Source: Streptomyces filipinensis
GTDB lineage: Bacteria > Actinomycetota > Actinomycetes > Streptomycetales > Streptomycetaceae
Direction of reading: 5' to 3'
Assembly (NCBI RefSeq): GCF_014649495.1
Contig: NZ_BMTD01000006.1
Span: 310,001-374,000, forward strand
DNA: 64,000 nt
Positions 52,165-60,965 of the stretch are shown in pieces. The notes under the pieces are model-generated. The model did not search any database, was not told the DNA's origin, and was given only the letters and a program-made list of their open reading frames with translations. Position 1 is the stretch's first letter. Every line of letters starts with the position of its first letter. Made by a program: the position numbers and the translations under genes.

Positions 52165-52872
52165 GTGCTCATTGCCGGGTTCCCCGCCGGGGCCTGGGGG
52201 ACGAACTGTTATCTCGTCGCCCCCGCCGCCGGTGAGGAGTGCGTGATCATCGACCCCGGCCACCAGGCCGCCGAAGGCGTCGAGGAAGCACTGAAGAAGC
52301 ATCGGCTCAAGCCCGTCGCCGTCGTCCTCACCCACGGGCACATCGACCACGTGGCCTCGGTCGTCCCCGTCTGCGGCGCACATGACGTACCGGCCTGGAT
52401 CCACCCCGAGGACCGGTACATGATGAGCGATCCCGAGAAGGCGCTCGGCCGGTCCATCGGAATGCCGCTCATGGGCGAGCTGACCGTGGGGGAACCGGAC
52501 GACGTCCGCGAGCTGACGAACGGCACCACCCTCGACCTGGCGGGCCTGAAGTTCTCCGTCGCACACGCGCCGGGCCATACCAAGGGGTCGGTGACCTTCC
52601 GGATGCCCGAGACCGCCGACGTCCCGTCGGTGTTCTTCTCCGGGGATCTGCTGTTCGCCGGCTCCATCGGACGCACCGACCTGCCGGGCGGATCCATGGA
52701 GGACATGTTCGAGTCGCTGGCCCGCGTGTGCCTGCCGCTCGACGACTCCACCGTGGTGCTGTCCGGACACGGCCCCCAGACGACCATCGGCCAGGAGCGC
52801 GCCACCAACCCGTATCTGCGGCAGGTGGCCGTCGGCCAGGAAGCCTCCCCGGCTCCACGACGAGGAATGTGA
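52165..52872 (+). CDS. Metallo-beta-lactamase-fold hydrolase (glyoxalase II-like)
   Basis: 235 aa. The metal site THGHIDHVASV (HxHxDH, near residue 57), HAPGHTKGSV near 132, FFSGDLLF near 155 and SGHGPQTT near 198 give all zinc ligands. The short length matches small glyoxalase-II-like thioesterases of actinobacteria; the substrate is unknown. It is 12 bp upstream of hisS, and this pairing is common. Confidence 0.88.
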   Translation: MLIAGFPAGAWGTNCYLVAPAAGEECVIIDPGHQAAEGVEEALKKHRLKPVAVVLTHGHIDHVASVVPVCGAHDVPAWIHPEDRYMMSDPEKALGRSIGMPLMGELTVGEPDDVRELTNGTTLDLAGLKFSVAHAPGHTKGSVTFRMPETADVPSVFFSGDLLFAGSIGRTDLPGGSMEDMFESLARVCLPLDDSTVVLSGHGPQTTIGQERATNPYLRQVAVGQEASPAPRRGM

Positions 52873-52884
52873 CGAGAGATTTCC

Positions 52885-54147
52885 GTGAGCACTTTCAAGG
52901 CACCCAAGGGCACGTACGACCTGCTGCCGCCGGACAGCGCCAGGTTCCTGGCCGTCCGCGAGGCGATCGCCGCGCCCCTCAGGAGCTCCGGCTACGGCTA
53001 CATCGAGACGCCCGGTTTCGAGAACGTGGAGCTGTTCGCGCGCGGCGTCGGTGAGTCCACCGACATCGTGACGAAGGAGATGTACGTCTTCGAGACGAAG
53101 GGCGGCGACAGGCTGGCCCTGCGTCCCGAGACGACCGCGCCCGTGCTGCGTGCGGTGCTGGAGGCCAACCTGCACAAGACGGGCAACCTCCCGGTGAAGG
53201 TCTGGTACTCGGGCTCGCAGTACCGCTACGAGCGCCCGCAGAAGGGCCGGTACAGGCACTTCTCCCAGGTGGGCGCCGAGGCGATCGGCACGGAGGACCC
53301 GGCCCTGGACGCCGAGCTGATCATCCTCGCCGACCAGGCGTACCGCTCGCTGGGCCTCAGGGACTTCCGCATCCTGCTGAACAGCCTGGGCGACAAGGAG
53401 TGCCGTCCGGTGTACCGGGCCGCGCTGCAGGACTTCCTGCGCGGCCTCGACCTGGACGAGGACACGCGGCAGCGCGTCGACATCAACCCGCTCCGGGTCC
53501 TCGACGACAAGCGCGAGTCGGTCCAGAAGCAGCTCACCGGCGTCCCGCTGCTGCGCGACTACCTGTGCGACGCGTGCAAGGCGTACCACGAGGAGGTCCG
53601 CGAGCTGATCACGGCGGCGGGCGTGTCCTTCGAGGACGACCCGAAGCTGGTGCGCGGCCTGGACTACTACACCCGCACCACCTTCGAGTTCGTCCACGAC
53701 GGCCTGGGCTCCCAGTCCGCGGTGGGCGGCGGCGGCCGCTACGACGGCCTGTCCGAGATGATCGGCGGCCCCGCGCTGCCCTCGGTGGGCTGGGCCCTCG
53801 GCGTCGACCGCACGGTCCTCGCCCTGGAGGCGGAGGGCGTGCAGCTGGACCTCCCGTCCACCACGTCGGTCTACGCCGTCCCGCTCGGCGAGGAGGCCCG
53901 CCGCGTGCTCTTCGCGAAGGTCACCGAACTGCGCAAGGTCGGCATCACGGCGGACTTCTCGTACGGCGGCAAGGGCCTGAAGGGCGCCATGAAGAACGCC
54001 AACCGCAGCGGGGCCCGCTACGCGATCGTGGCCGGCGAACGCGACCTCGCCGACGGCGTCGTCCAGCTCAAGGACATGGAGTCCGGAGAGCAGACGGCGA
54101 TCGGCGTGCACGAGATCGTGGCGGAGCTGGAGTCCCGGCTCGGCTAG
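52885..54147 (+). CDS. hisS: Histidine-tRNA ligase
   Basis: 420-aa class II synthetase. Motif 1 region GYIETPGFENVELFARGVG, motif 2 SGSQYRYERPQKGRYRHFSQ near residue 109, histidine-specific LVRGLDYYTRTTFEF near 255 and GGGGRYDGLSEM, motif 3 SVGWALGVDRTVLAL near 300, and the C-terminal anticodon domain from about 325. The start is GTG, 12 bp after the hydrolase stop. Confidence 0.97.
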   Translation: MSTFKAPKGTYDLLPPDSARFLAVREAIAAPLRSSGYGYIETPGFENVELFARGVGESTDIVTKEMYVFETKGGDRLALRPETTAPVLRAVLEANLHKTGNLPVKVWYSGSQYRYERPQKGRYRHFSQVGAEAIGTEDPALDAELIILADQAYRSLGLRDFRILLNSLGDKECRPVYRAALQDFLRGLDLDEDTRQRVDINPLRVLDDKRESVQKQLTGVPLLRDYLCDACKAYHEEVRELITAAGVSFEDDPKLVRGLDYYTRTTFEFVHDGLGSQSAVGGGGRYDGLSEMIGGPALPSVGWALGVDRTVLALEAEGVQLDLPSTTSVYAVPLGEEARRVLFAKVTELRKVGITADFSYGGKGLKGAMKNANRSGARYAIVAGERDLADGVVQLKDMESGEQTAIGVHEIVAELESRLG

Positions 54148-54158
54148 TCGCGGCCGAC

Positions 54159-54193
54159 GAGAGGGCGCCGGGGACGATCCCCGGCGCCCTCTC
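54159..54193. terminator. Terminator between hisS and the response regulator gene
   Basis: A 16-bp perfect stem, GAGAGGGCGCCGGGGA with its complement, closed by a CGA loop. The right arm touches the stop codon of the convergent gene, so it serves both directions. Confidence 0.9.
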
Positions 54194-54818
54194 ACTGTTC
54201 CAGCAGGCCGTACCGCATCGCGCTGGTCACCGCCGCGGTACGGTCGTCCACTCCCAGTTTCCCGAAGATCCGCAGCAGGTGGGTCTTCACGGTCGACTCG
54301 CCGATGTAGAGCCTGCGTCCGATCTCCGCGTTGGTGCAGCCCTCGGCCACCAGGCGGAGCACGGCCGTCTCGCGGGCGGACAGCCGGGGGCGTTCCGGTC
54401 TGCTCCGCAGCTGGTCCACCAGGCGGGCCGCCACCGACGGGGCCAGCACGGTCTCGCCGCGCGCCGCCGCCCGTACCGCGTCGGCCAGTTCACGCCGGGG
54501 CAGGTCCTTCAGCAGATAGCCCGCGGCACCCGCCTCCACGGCCCGCAGGATGTCCCGGTCGGTCTCGTACGTCGTCAGGACGATCACCCGGCACGGCAGC
54601 CCGGCCGCGGTCATCCGCGCGATCGAGTCCACGCCCGAGCCACCCGGCATCCGCAGGTCCATCAGCACGATGTCCGGCCGCAGTCCGGCCGCCAGCGCCT
54701 CCGCCTGCGGCCCGCTGGACGCGTCGCCGACCACGTCCAGGTCCGGCTCGGCGCTCAGCATCGCGCGCAGTCCCTCCCGCACGACGGGGTGGTCGTCGGC
54801 CAGGACGATCCGGATCAC
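54192..54818 (-). CDS. NarL/LuxR-type response regulator
   Basis: 208 aa. The receiver domain (1-120) has the acidic pair in VLADDHPVV, the phosphorylation aspartate in VLMDLRMPGGSG (near 54) and the lysine in YLLKDLPR. The LuxR helix-turn-helix (145-205) reads LSARETAVLRLVAEG, then IGESTVKTHLLRIFGKLGV. GTG start overlaps the kinase stop by 4 bp; the two are made together. Confidence 0.95.
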   Translation of the reverse strand: MIRIVLADDHPVVREGLRAMLSAEPDLDVVGDASSGPQAEALAAGLRPDIVLMDLRMPGGSGVDSIARMTAAGLPCRVIVLTTYETDRDILRAVEAGAAGYLLKDLPRRELADAVRAAARGETVLAPSVAARLVDQLRSRPERPRLSARETAVLRLVAEGCTNAEIGRRLYIGESTVKTHLLRIFGKLGVDDRTAAVTSAMRYGLLEQ

Positions 54819-56014
54819 GGGGTCTCACTCCTCAGGGCGGGGACGGGCAGGCGCACGGTCACCGTCGTGCCGTCGCCGGGCGCGCTGCGGACGGCCGCCG
54901 TGCCGCCCACCTCGGCGGCACGGGCGCGCAGCCCTGCCAGACCGTATCCGCTCGGCGCGGTGGCCGGGTCGAAGCCGCAGCCGTCGTCCCGGACGGAGAG
55001 GGCCAGCGTGTCGTCGGCGTAGTCGAGGCGGACCTCGGCCCGGGACGAACTCCCGGCGTGTCTGCGGGCGTTGGTCAGGGCCTCCTGGCAGGCGCGCAGG
55101 ACCACCACCTCCACGCCCGCGGGCAACGCCCGCACCGGGCCGGTGACTTCCAGCGCCGCGTCCTGGCGGGCGGTCAGCCGGTGCAGCGCGTCCGGGAGGC
55201 TGGCGCCCGCCAGATCGGCGGGTGCGCCGCCGGCCACCAGGGCACGGGCCTCCGCGAGGTTCCGGCGGGCCGTCTCGTCCATGAGGGCGAGGTGGCGGCG
55301 GGCCTGCGCCGGGTCGGAGTCGAGTTCCGCGTCCACGGCCTGGACCAGCATCAGCAGGCTGGTGAAGCCCTGGGCGAGGGTGTCGTGGATCTCCCGGGCG
55401 AAGCGTTCGCGTTCGGTCAGGGCGCCGTGCACGGCCGACAGCCGGGAGATCTCGTGCCGGCTCGCGTCCAGTTCGGCGATCAGTTCGGCCCGCTCCAGGC
55501 TCTGCTCGATGATCCGGATGATCCAGCCCCCGACGACCGCCGAGAACACCAGGGTCACCAGGGCGGACAGCGTGTTGACGAGCAGGTCCTCGGCGCCCGG
55601 CCGCCACAGCACCGCCCAGCCTGCGACCGGGACCACGTTGATCACCGTCACGGCGGTCAACGCACCGCGCATGCGCAGGGTCATGAAGCACTGGGGGATC
55701 AGCGCGAAGGCCAGGATCCGTGTCTCGCCGGCCAGCACGGCGGACGGCAGGAACAGGGCCGCCGCCCCGGCCAGGTAGGCGCGGGCGCGGCGCTCGTCCG
55801 GCGGATCCTCCCCGAGCAGCCGACGCCCCACCCCCACGTACCAGGGAACCAGCGGCACGATGAGGCCGGCCGCGACCGCCCGGACCGGCCACCCCGGATG
55901 TTCGGCGCCCAGCAGCATGATCTGCGTGGCCACCCAGGCCACCGCGAAGTACACGTCCCAGAGCAGCATCGAACGGTCCCAGGCGTGGACCCCGCGGGCC
56001 CTGTCACCCCTCAC
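54815..56014 (-). CDS. Two-component sensor histidine kinase (HisKA_3 type)
   Basis: 399 aa. Four or five N-terminal membrane helices (residues about 15-160) without a large outside loop suggest membrane or lipid-linked stress sensing. The phosphorylated histidine is in RFAREIHDTLAQGFTSL (near 205) and the ATP domain has ACQEALTNARRHAG and DDGCGFD then GYGLAGLRARA. The GTG start at 56014 overlaps the permease stop, supporting the short form; a longer open frame to 56350 is a shadow of the permease. Confidence 0.93.
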   Translation of the reverse strand: MRGDRARGVHAWDRSMLLWDVYFAVAWVATQIMLLGAEHPGWPVRAVAAGLIVPLVPWYVGVGRRLLGEDPPDERRARAYLAGAAALFLPSAVLAGETRILAFALIPQCFMTLRMRGALTAVTVINVVPVAGWAVLWRPGAEDLLVNTLSALVTLVFSAVVGGWIIRIIEQSLERAELIAELDASRHEISRLSAVHGALTERERFAREIHDTLAQGFTSLLMLVQAVDAELDSDPAQARRHLALMDETARRNLAEARALVAGGAPADLAGASLPDALHRLTARQDAALEVTGPVRALPAGVEVVVLRACQEALTNARRHAGSSSRAEVRLDYADDTLALSVRDDGCGFDPATAPSGYGLAGLRARAAEVGGTAAVRSAPGDGTTVTVRLPVPALRSETP

Positions 56015-56856
56015 CCGTCGCGCCGGTTCTTCCACCGGAAGGTCAGCAAGCACAGCGCCGATCCTCCGACGCACCAGGCGGCCAGCACCAGCGCGATCCG
56101 CCCGAACTCCCAGCTCCCCGCCTGCTCCAGCACCTTGGCCGAGTCGGGCAGGAACACACCCCTGAGGCCCTGGCACAGCCACTTCAGCGGGAACAGGGCG
56201 CCGATGTCGAGCATCCAGCCGGGGATGGTGTCGACGGAGATGTAGACCCCGGAGATGAACTGGATCACCAGGAAGGGCAGGACCACGACCGAGCTGGCGC
56301 TCTTGGCCGACCTGGGCACCGAGCTGATGGCGATGCCGAGCAGCGCGCAACCGGTCAGCCCGAGCACGAAGATCCAGCCGAAGTCCAGCCAGCGTCCGGC
56401 GTCCGACGGCAGGTGGACGCCGTAGAACGCGGTGCCGACGGCCAGCAGGATCGCGGTCTCCAGGACGGCCGTGAACAGAACCAGCCAGATCTTGCCCAGG
56501 AAGTAGGCGGCGGGCGGCATCGGCGTGCCGCGCAGCCGCCGCAGCACCTTCTCGTCCCGCTCGACCGCGATGGAGATGCCGAGCGACTGAAAGCTCGTCG
56601 ACATGATCCCGGAGGCCATCATCGCGGGTACGTACAGCTGGGAGGCGGTGACCCCGGTGTGCCCGACGCGGTCGCGGAAGATCGACGCGAACAGGAACAG
56701 GAAGACCACCGGGAAGGAGAAGGTGAACACCACCTGCTCGCGCAGCCGGAAGAACTGCTTGATCTCCAGCGCGCCGCGCAGCAGGCCGATCCGCCAGGCA
56801 CCGGGCATGATCCCGGCGGACTCGCGGGCGGTGGCACGTACGGCGGTCGTGGTCAT
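56011..56856 (-). CDS. ABC-2 type exporter permease
   Basis: 281 aa with six helices (residues about 40-60, 75-100, 120-150, 155-180, 185-205, 250-270) and the ABC-2 pattern ERDEKVLRRLRGTPMPPAAYFLGKI between helices 2 and 3. Works with the ATPase to export a drug, lipid or peptide. Overlaps the ATPase stop and the kinase start by 4 bp each. Confidence 0.92.
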   Translation of the reverse strand: MTTTAVRATARESAGIMPGAWRIGLLRGALEIKQFFRLREQVVFTFSFPVVFLFLFASIFRDRVGHTGVTASQLYVPAMMASGIMSTSFQSLGISIAVERDEKVLRRLRGTPMPPAAYFLGKIWLVLFTAVLETAILLAVGTAFYGVHLPSDAGRWLDFGWIFVLGLTGCALLGIAISSVPRSAKSASSVVVLPFLVIQFISGVYISVDTIPGWMLDIGALFPLKWLCQGLRGVFLPDSAKVLEQAGSWEFGRIALVLAAWCVGGSALCLLTFRWKNRRDG

Positions 56857-57719
56857 CGCACGGCCTCCTGTCCGGTCAGCCGGAGGTAGACGTCCTCCAG
56901 GGTGGGGCGGGTCACGGTCAGTGCGGGTATCTCGCCGTCGAAGCGGTGCATGAGCGCGGCGACGGTCCGGGTCGGTGCGGCGGTGTGCTCCGCGCGCGGG
57001 GAGCCGTCGGGTTCCGTCCAGGTGACGGTGGCCTCACCGCCGTACCGGCGGCGCAGTTCGGCGGGTGTGCCCTCGGCGACGACCCGGCCCCGGGCGACGA
57101 CCGCGAGCCGGTCCGCGAGGGCCTCGGCCTCTTCCAGGTAGTGCGTGGTGAGCAGGATCGTCGTGCCGTCGTCGGCGAGCAGCCGGATCAGGTCCCAGAA
57201 CTGGCGCCGGGCGGCCGGGTCGAAGCCGGTGGTCGGCTCGTCGAGGAGCAGCAGTTCCGGATCGCCGATCACACCGAGCGCCACGTCGAGGCGGCGCCGC
57301 TGGCCGCCGGAGAGGGCCTTGACCCGGCTGTCCGCCTTCGCTTCGAGGCCGACCAGCCGGATGACCTCCCGCGGGTCGCGCGGCTGCGGGTAGTAGCGGG
57401 CGAAGTGCCGTACCGTCTCGCCCACCGTCAACTCCACGGGCGCCGATTCGTCCTGCCAGACGATTCCCACACGGGACCGCCACGCACGCGTGCCCGTCGC
57501 CGGGTCCGCCCCGAGGACCGACACCTCGCCCCCGTCCCGTGACCGGTTGCCCTGAAGGATCTCGACCGTCGTGCTCTTGCCCGCGCCGTTGGGTCCGAGC
57601 AGGCCGAACACCTCACCGCGCCGGATGCCGAGATCGAGACCGTCCACCGCGCTGACGCCCCCGTACCGCTTGCGCAGCCCCCGGACGTCGACCGCGAGTT
57701 CGTTCGCGTGTGCTGTCAT
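56853..57719 (-). CDS. ABC exporter ATP-binding protein (DrrA-like)
   Basis: 288 aa. Walker A GPNGAGKST near residue 44, Q-loop WQDESAP, signature LSGGQRRRLDVALG near 137, Walker B ELLLLDEPTTGFDP, and H-loop LTTHYLEEAEALADR. A C-terminal extension of about 60 residues is typical of drug and lipid exporters. First gene of the four-gene operon that also encodes the permease, sensor kinase and regulator. Confidence 0.95.
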   Translation of the reverse strand: MTAHANELAVDVRGLRKRYGGVSAVDGLDLGIRRGEVFGLLGPNGAGKSTTVEILQGNRSRDGGEVSVLGADPATGTRAWRSRVGIVWQDESAPVELTVGETVRHFARYYPQPRDPREVIRLVGLEAKADSRVKALSGGQRRRLDVALGVIGDPELLLLDEPTTGFDPAARRQFWDLIRLLADDGTTILLTTHYLEEAEALADRLAVVARGRVVAEGTPAELRRRYGGEATVTWTEPDGSPRAEHTAAPTRTVAALMHRFDGEIPALTVTRPTLEDVYLRLTGQEAVR

Positions 57720-57864
57720 GCCCCCGAGCATCGGCTGGAACCGAACGATCCGTGACCACCGTGCGTACCTCCTTATGTCCTTCGAACGGTGGACAGAGAC
57801 ACGGGTGCGGCACAATGAGCCGTGCCCGAAGATGGTCCAACTCTCACATGACGGAATCGGCGTG

Positions 57865-58521
57865 ATGAGCAAGACGACAGTCAACGACGTCTCCACGGAG
57901 TCCGGTCCCGAGCGTGCCGCCGACGGCCCGCGCGTGGTGGGCAGCGGCCGGGCCTTCGCCCTGCTGCTGGTGATCACCGGCGCGGCCGGACTGCTGGCCG
58001 CCTGGGTCATCACGCTGGACAAGAACAAGATCCTTGAGGCGAAGATCGCCGGGAAGACGTTCACGCCCGGGTGCAGCGTCAACCCGATCGTGTCCTGCGG
58101 CAGCGTCATGGAGAGCAAGCAGGCGGCGGCCTTCGGTTTCCCGAACCCCTGGCTGGGCCTGGTCTGCTACGGCATCGTGATCTGCGTCGGCATGAGCCTG
58201 CTGGCCCGCGCCCGCTTCCCGCGCTGGTACTGGCTGACCTTCAACTTCGGCACGCTCTTCGGTGTCGCTTTCGTCACCTGGCTGCAGTTCCAGTCCCTGT
58301 ACCGGATCAACGCCCTGTGCCTGTGGTGCTCGCTGGCCTGGGTCGCCACGATCACCATGTTCTGGTACGTGACCTCGTTCAACGTCCGCAACGGCTTCCT
58401 GCCCGCGCCGGGCTGGCTGAAGCGGTTCCTCGCCGAGTTCGCCTGGGTCGTCCCGCTCACCCACTGCGGAATCATCGCCATGCTGGTCCTGACCCGCTGG
58501 GGCAGCCAGCTGTGGGCCTGA
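57865..58521 (+). CDS. Vitamin K epoxide reductase (VKOR) family protein
   Basis: 218 aa with four or five helices. The active-site pair ALCLWCSLAWV (CxxC near residue 153) and the loop cysteines in CSVNPIVSCGSVMESKQA (near 69-78) are present. In actinobacteria VKOR reoxidises DsbA-like proteins with menaquinone. No fused thioredoxin domain is present, and the DsbA-like protein encoded at 18773-19297 has no signal peptide, so its partner must be elsewhere. It is divergent from the ABC operon. Confidence 0.92.
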   Translation: MSKTTVNDVSTESGPERAADGPRVVGSGRAFALLLVITGAAGLLAAWVITLDKNKILEAKIAGKTFTPGCSVNPIVSCGSVMESKQAAAFGFPNPWLGLVCYGIVICVGMSLLARARFPRWYWLTFNFGTLFGVAFVTWLQFQSLYRINALCLWCSLAWVATITMFWYVTSFNVRNGFLPAPGWLKRFLAEFAWVVPLTHCGIIAMLVLTRWGSQLWA

Positions 58522-58536
58522 CCCGGAGCCGCGGCG

Positions 58537-58559
58537 TTGTCAGTGCCGTGTTCTAGGGT
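58537..58559 (+). promoter_or_regulatory. DNA-damage promoter of rarA (RecA-NDp/PafBC type)
   Basis: TTGTCAGTG, 8 bp, TAGGGT. It has the same elements and spacing as the ruvC promoter in this window, and both are preceded by GCGGCG. The GTG start is 7 nt after the -10, so the message is leaderless. Confidence 0.8.
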
Positions 58560-58565
58560 TTCAGC

Positions 58566-59921
58566 GTGGAACCCGACCTGTTCACCGCCGCAGCGGAAGA
58601 ACGCCAGGAGAAGGACCCGGCAGCGAGCCCCCTGGCGGTGCGGATGCGCCCGCGTACCCTCGACGAGGTCGTGGGCCAGCAGCACCTGCTGAAGTCCGGC
58701 TCCCCGCTGCGCCGGCTGGTCGGCGAGGGCTCCGGCGGGCCCGCCGGACCCTCCTCCGTGATCCTGTGGGGCCCGCCCGGTACCGGCAAGACCACCCTCG
58801 CGTACGTGGTCTCCAAGGCGACCGACAAGCGGTTCGTGGAGCTGTCCGCGATCACCGCCGGCGTCAAGGAGGTCCGCGCGGTCATCGACGGCGCCCGGCG
58901 CGCCACCGGCGGCTTCGGCAAGGAGACCGTCCTCTTCCTGGACGAGATCCACCGCTTCAGCAAGGCCCAGCAGGACTCCCTGCTCCCGGCGGTCGAGAAC
59001 CGCTGGGTGACCCTGATCGCGGCGACGACGGAGAACCCGTACTTCTCGGTGATCTCCCCGCTGCTCTCCCGCTCCCTGCTGCTCACCCTCGAACCCCTCA
59101 CCGACGACGACATCCGGGGTCTCCTCAAGCGGGCCCTGACCGACGAACGCGGCCTGAAGGACGCCGTCACCCTCCCCGAGGACACCGAGGAGCACCTGCT
59201 GCGCATCGCCGGCGGAGACGCCCGGCGGGCCCTGACCGCCCTGGAGGCCGCCGCCGGAGCGGCCCTGGACAAGGGCGAGAGCGCGATCGGTCTCGAAACG
59301 CTGGAGCAGACCGTCGACCGTGCCGCGGTGAAGTACGACCGCGACGGCGACCAGCACTACGACGTCGCCAGCGCCCTCATCAAGTCCATCCGGGGCTCCG
59401 ACGTCGACGCGGCCCTGCACTACCTGGCCCGCATGATCGAGGCGGGTGAGGACCCCCGGTTCATCGCCCGCCGCCTGATGATCTCCGCCAGCGAGGACAT
59501 CGGCCTGGCCGATCCCAACGCCCTGCCCATCGCGGTCGCCGCGGCCCAGGCCGTCGCGATGATCGGCTTCCCCGAGGCCGCCCTCACCCTCAGCCACGCC
59601 ACCATCGCCCTCGCGCTCGCCCCCAAGTCCAACTCGGCCACCACCGCGATCGGCGCCGCCATGGAGGACGTACGCAAGGGCCTGGCCGGACCGGTCCCGC
59701 CGCACCTGCGCGACGGGCACTACAAGGGCGCCGCCAAGCTCGGCCACGCCCAGGGATACGTCTACCCGCACGACCTGCCCGAGGGCATCGCCCAGCAGCA
59801 GTACGCCCCGGACGCCCTCAAGGACCGCGAGTACTACACCCCGGGCCGGCACGGTGCCGAGGCACGCTACGCGGACGCGGTGGAGTGGACCAGGAAGCAC
59901 CTCGGTCGCAGGCGGTCCTGA
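58566..59921 (+). CDS. rarA: Replication-associated recombination AAA ATPase RarA (MgsA)
   Basis: 451 aa. RMRPRTLDEVVGQQHLL, Walker A WGPPGTGKTTLAYV near residue 66, Walker B LFLDEIHRFSKAQQD near 123, sensor AATTENPYFSV, and the tetramerisation/MgsA C-terminal domain with HYDVASALIKSIRGSD. It acts at stalled replication forks. Its damage-type promoter agrees with this role. GTG start, leaderless. Confidence 0.95.
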   Translation: MEPDLFTAAAEERQEKDPAASPLAVRMRPRTLDEVVGQQHLLKSGSPLRRLVGEGSGGPAGPSSVILWGPPGTGKTTLAYVVSKATDKRFVELSAITAGVKEVRAVIDGARRATGGFGKETVLFLDEIHRFSKAQQDSLLPAVENRWVTLIAATTENPYFSVISPLLSRSLLLTLEPLTDDDIRGLLKRALTDERGLKDAVTLPEDTEEHLLRIAGGDARRALTALEAAAGAALDKGESAIGLETLEQTVDRAAVKYDRDGDQHYDVASALIKSIRGSDVDAALHYLARMIEAGEDPRFIARRLMISASEDIGLADPNALPIAVAAAQAVAMIGFPEAALTLSHATIALALAPKSNSATTAIGAAMEDVRKGLAGPVPPHLRDGHYKGAAKLGHAQGYVYPHDLPEGIAQQQYAPDALKDREYYTPGRHGAEARYADAVEWTRKHLGRRRS

Positions 59922-59929
59922 GCGCCCTG

Positions 59930-60224
59930 TAGAATCCCCCGGAGTGCTGAGTCCCGTGCCGTCAGAGCGGGACAGCCAGCCGGAGCGCCATCCTCCGCGG
60001 ATGGACTCCAGGAGCGTCGCGCACCGTCGAACGGTGTCGCGGGCAGCCCACCACCACCCGGAGCTCCGGGACCGGTCGGTGGGCCACTCGCGTGCTGCAC
60101 GTATGTGCCCAGACCAGGGAAGCGGCTGCCCGGCAGGTCCCCTCGGGGCCCGGCGGGTTTTCCCGGCTGCGGATGCGACCTCCCTAACCCTGACGAGCCG
60201 AACACTACGAAAGAGATTGAGACA
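59930..60224 (+). promoter_or_regulatory. rpsD promoter and long structured leader
   Basis: TAGAAT (59930-59935) is a strong -10. About 280 nt of untranslated leader follow, with several hairpins: GTCCCG/CGGGAC near 59951-59973 and CACCGT-CGA-ACGGTG near 60020. S4 often represses its own mRNA through leader structures, so this may be the autoregulatory site. Confidence 0.5.
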
Positions 60225-60839
60225 GTGGCGAACCAGTCCCGCCCCAAGGTCAAGAAGTCGCGTGCCCTCGGCATCGCGCTGACCCCGAAGGCCGTCAAGT
60301 ACTTCGAGGCCCGCCCCTACCCGCCGGGTGAGCACGGCCGCGGCCGCAAGCAGAACTCGGACTACAAGGTCCGTCTGCTGGAGAAGCAGCGTCTGCGCGC
60401 GCAGTACGACATCTCCGAGCGCCAGCTGGTCCGCGCCTACGAGCGCGCGTCCAAGGTCCAGGGCAAGACCGGTGAGGCCCTGATCGTGGAGCTCGAGCGC
60501 CGTCTCGACGCCCTGGTCCTGCGTTCGGGCATCGCCCGCACCATCTACCAGGCCCGTCAGATGGTCGTCCACGGCCACATCCAGGTCAACGGCCAGAAGG
60601 TCGACAAGCCGTCCTTCCGTGTCCGCCCGGACGACGTCGTGCAGGTCCGCGACCGCTCCAAGGAGAAGACGCTCTTCACGATCGCCCGTGAGGGTGGCTT
60701 CGCCCCCGAGGGCGAGACCCCGCGCTACCTCCAGGTGAACCTCAAGGCCCTGGCGTTCCGCCTGGACCGCGAGCCGAACCGCAAGGAGATCCCGGTGATC
60801 TGCGACGAGCAGCTCGTCGTCGAGTACTACGCCCGCTGA
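60225..60839 (+). CDS. rpsD: 30S ribosomal protein S4
   Basis: 204 aa. The S4 RNA-binding domain (ELERRLDALVLRSG, then ARQMVVHGHIQVNGQKVDKPS, about 88-130) and KKSRALGIALTPK at the N-terminus are clear. The N-terminal zinc cysteines seen in some S4 proteins are absent (C-minus form). It lies alone, away from the alpha operon. The GTG start follows GAAAGAGATTGAGAC. Confidence 0.97.
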   Translation: MANQSRPKVKKSRALGIALTPKAVKYFEARPYPPGEHGRGRKQNSDYKVRLLEKQRLRAQYDISERQLVRAYERASKVQGKTGEALIVELERRLDALVLRSGIARTIYQARQMVVHGHIQVNGQKVDKPSFRVRPDDVVQVRDRSKEKTLFTIAREGGFAPEGETPRYLQVNLKALAFRLDREPNRKEIPVICDEQLVVEYYAR

Positions 60840-60965
60840 CCCCGGTCACGGCGTAGGCCTTCGGCCCGCCGTCTCCCCGCCTGGCGCTGCCGGGCGGGCG
60901 AGGCGGCGGGTTTCGCGTTTCCCGGCCGGTGGGCCGGGTCGGGCCCCACGGCGGAGCCGCCCGGC

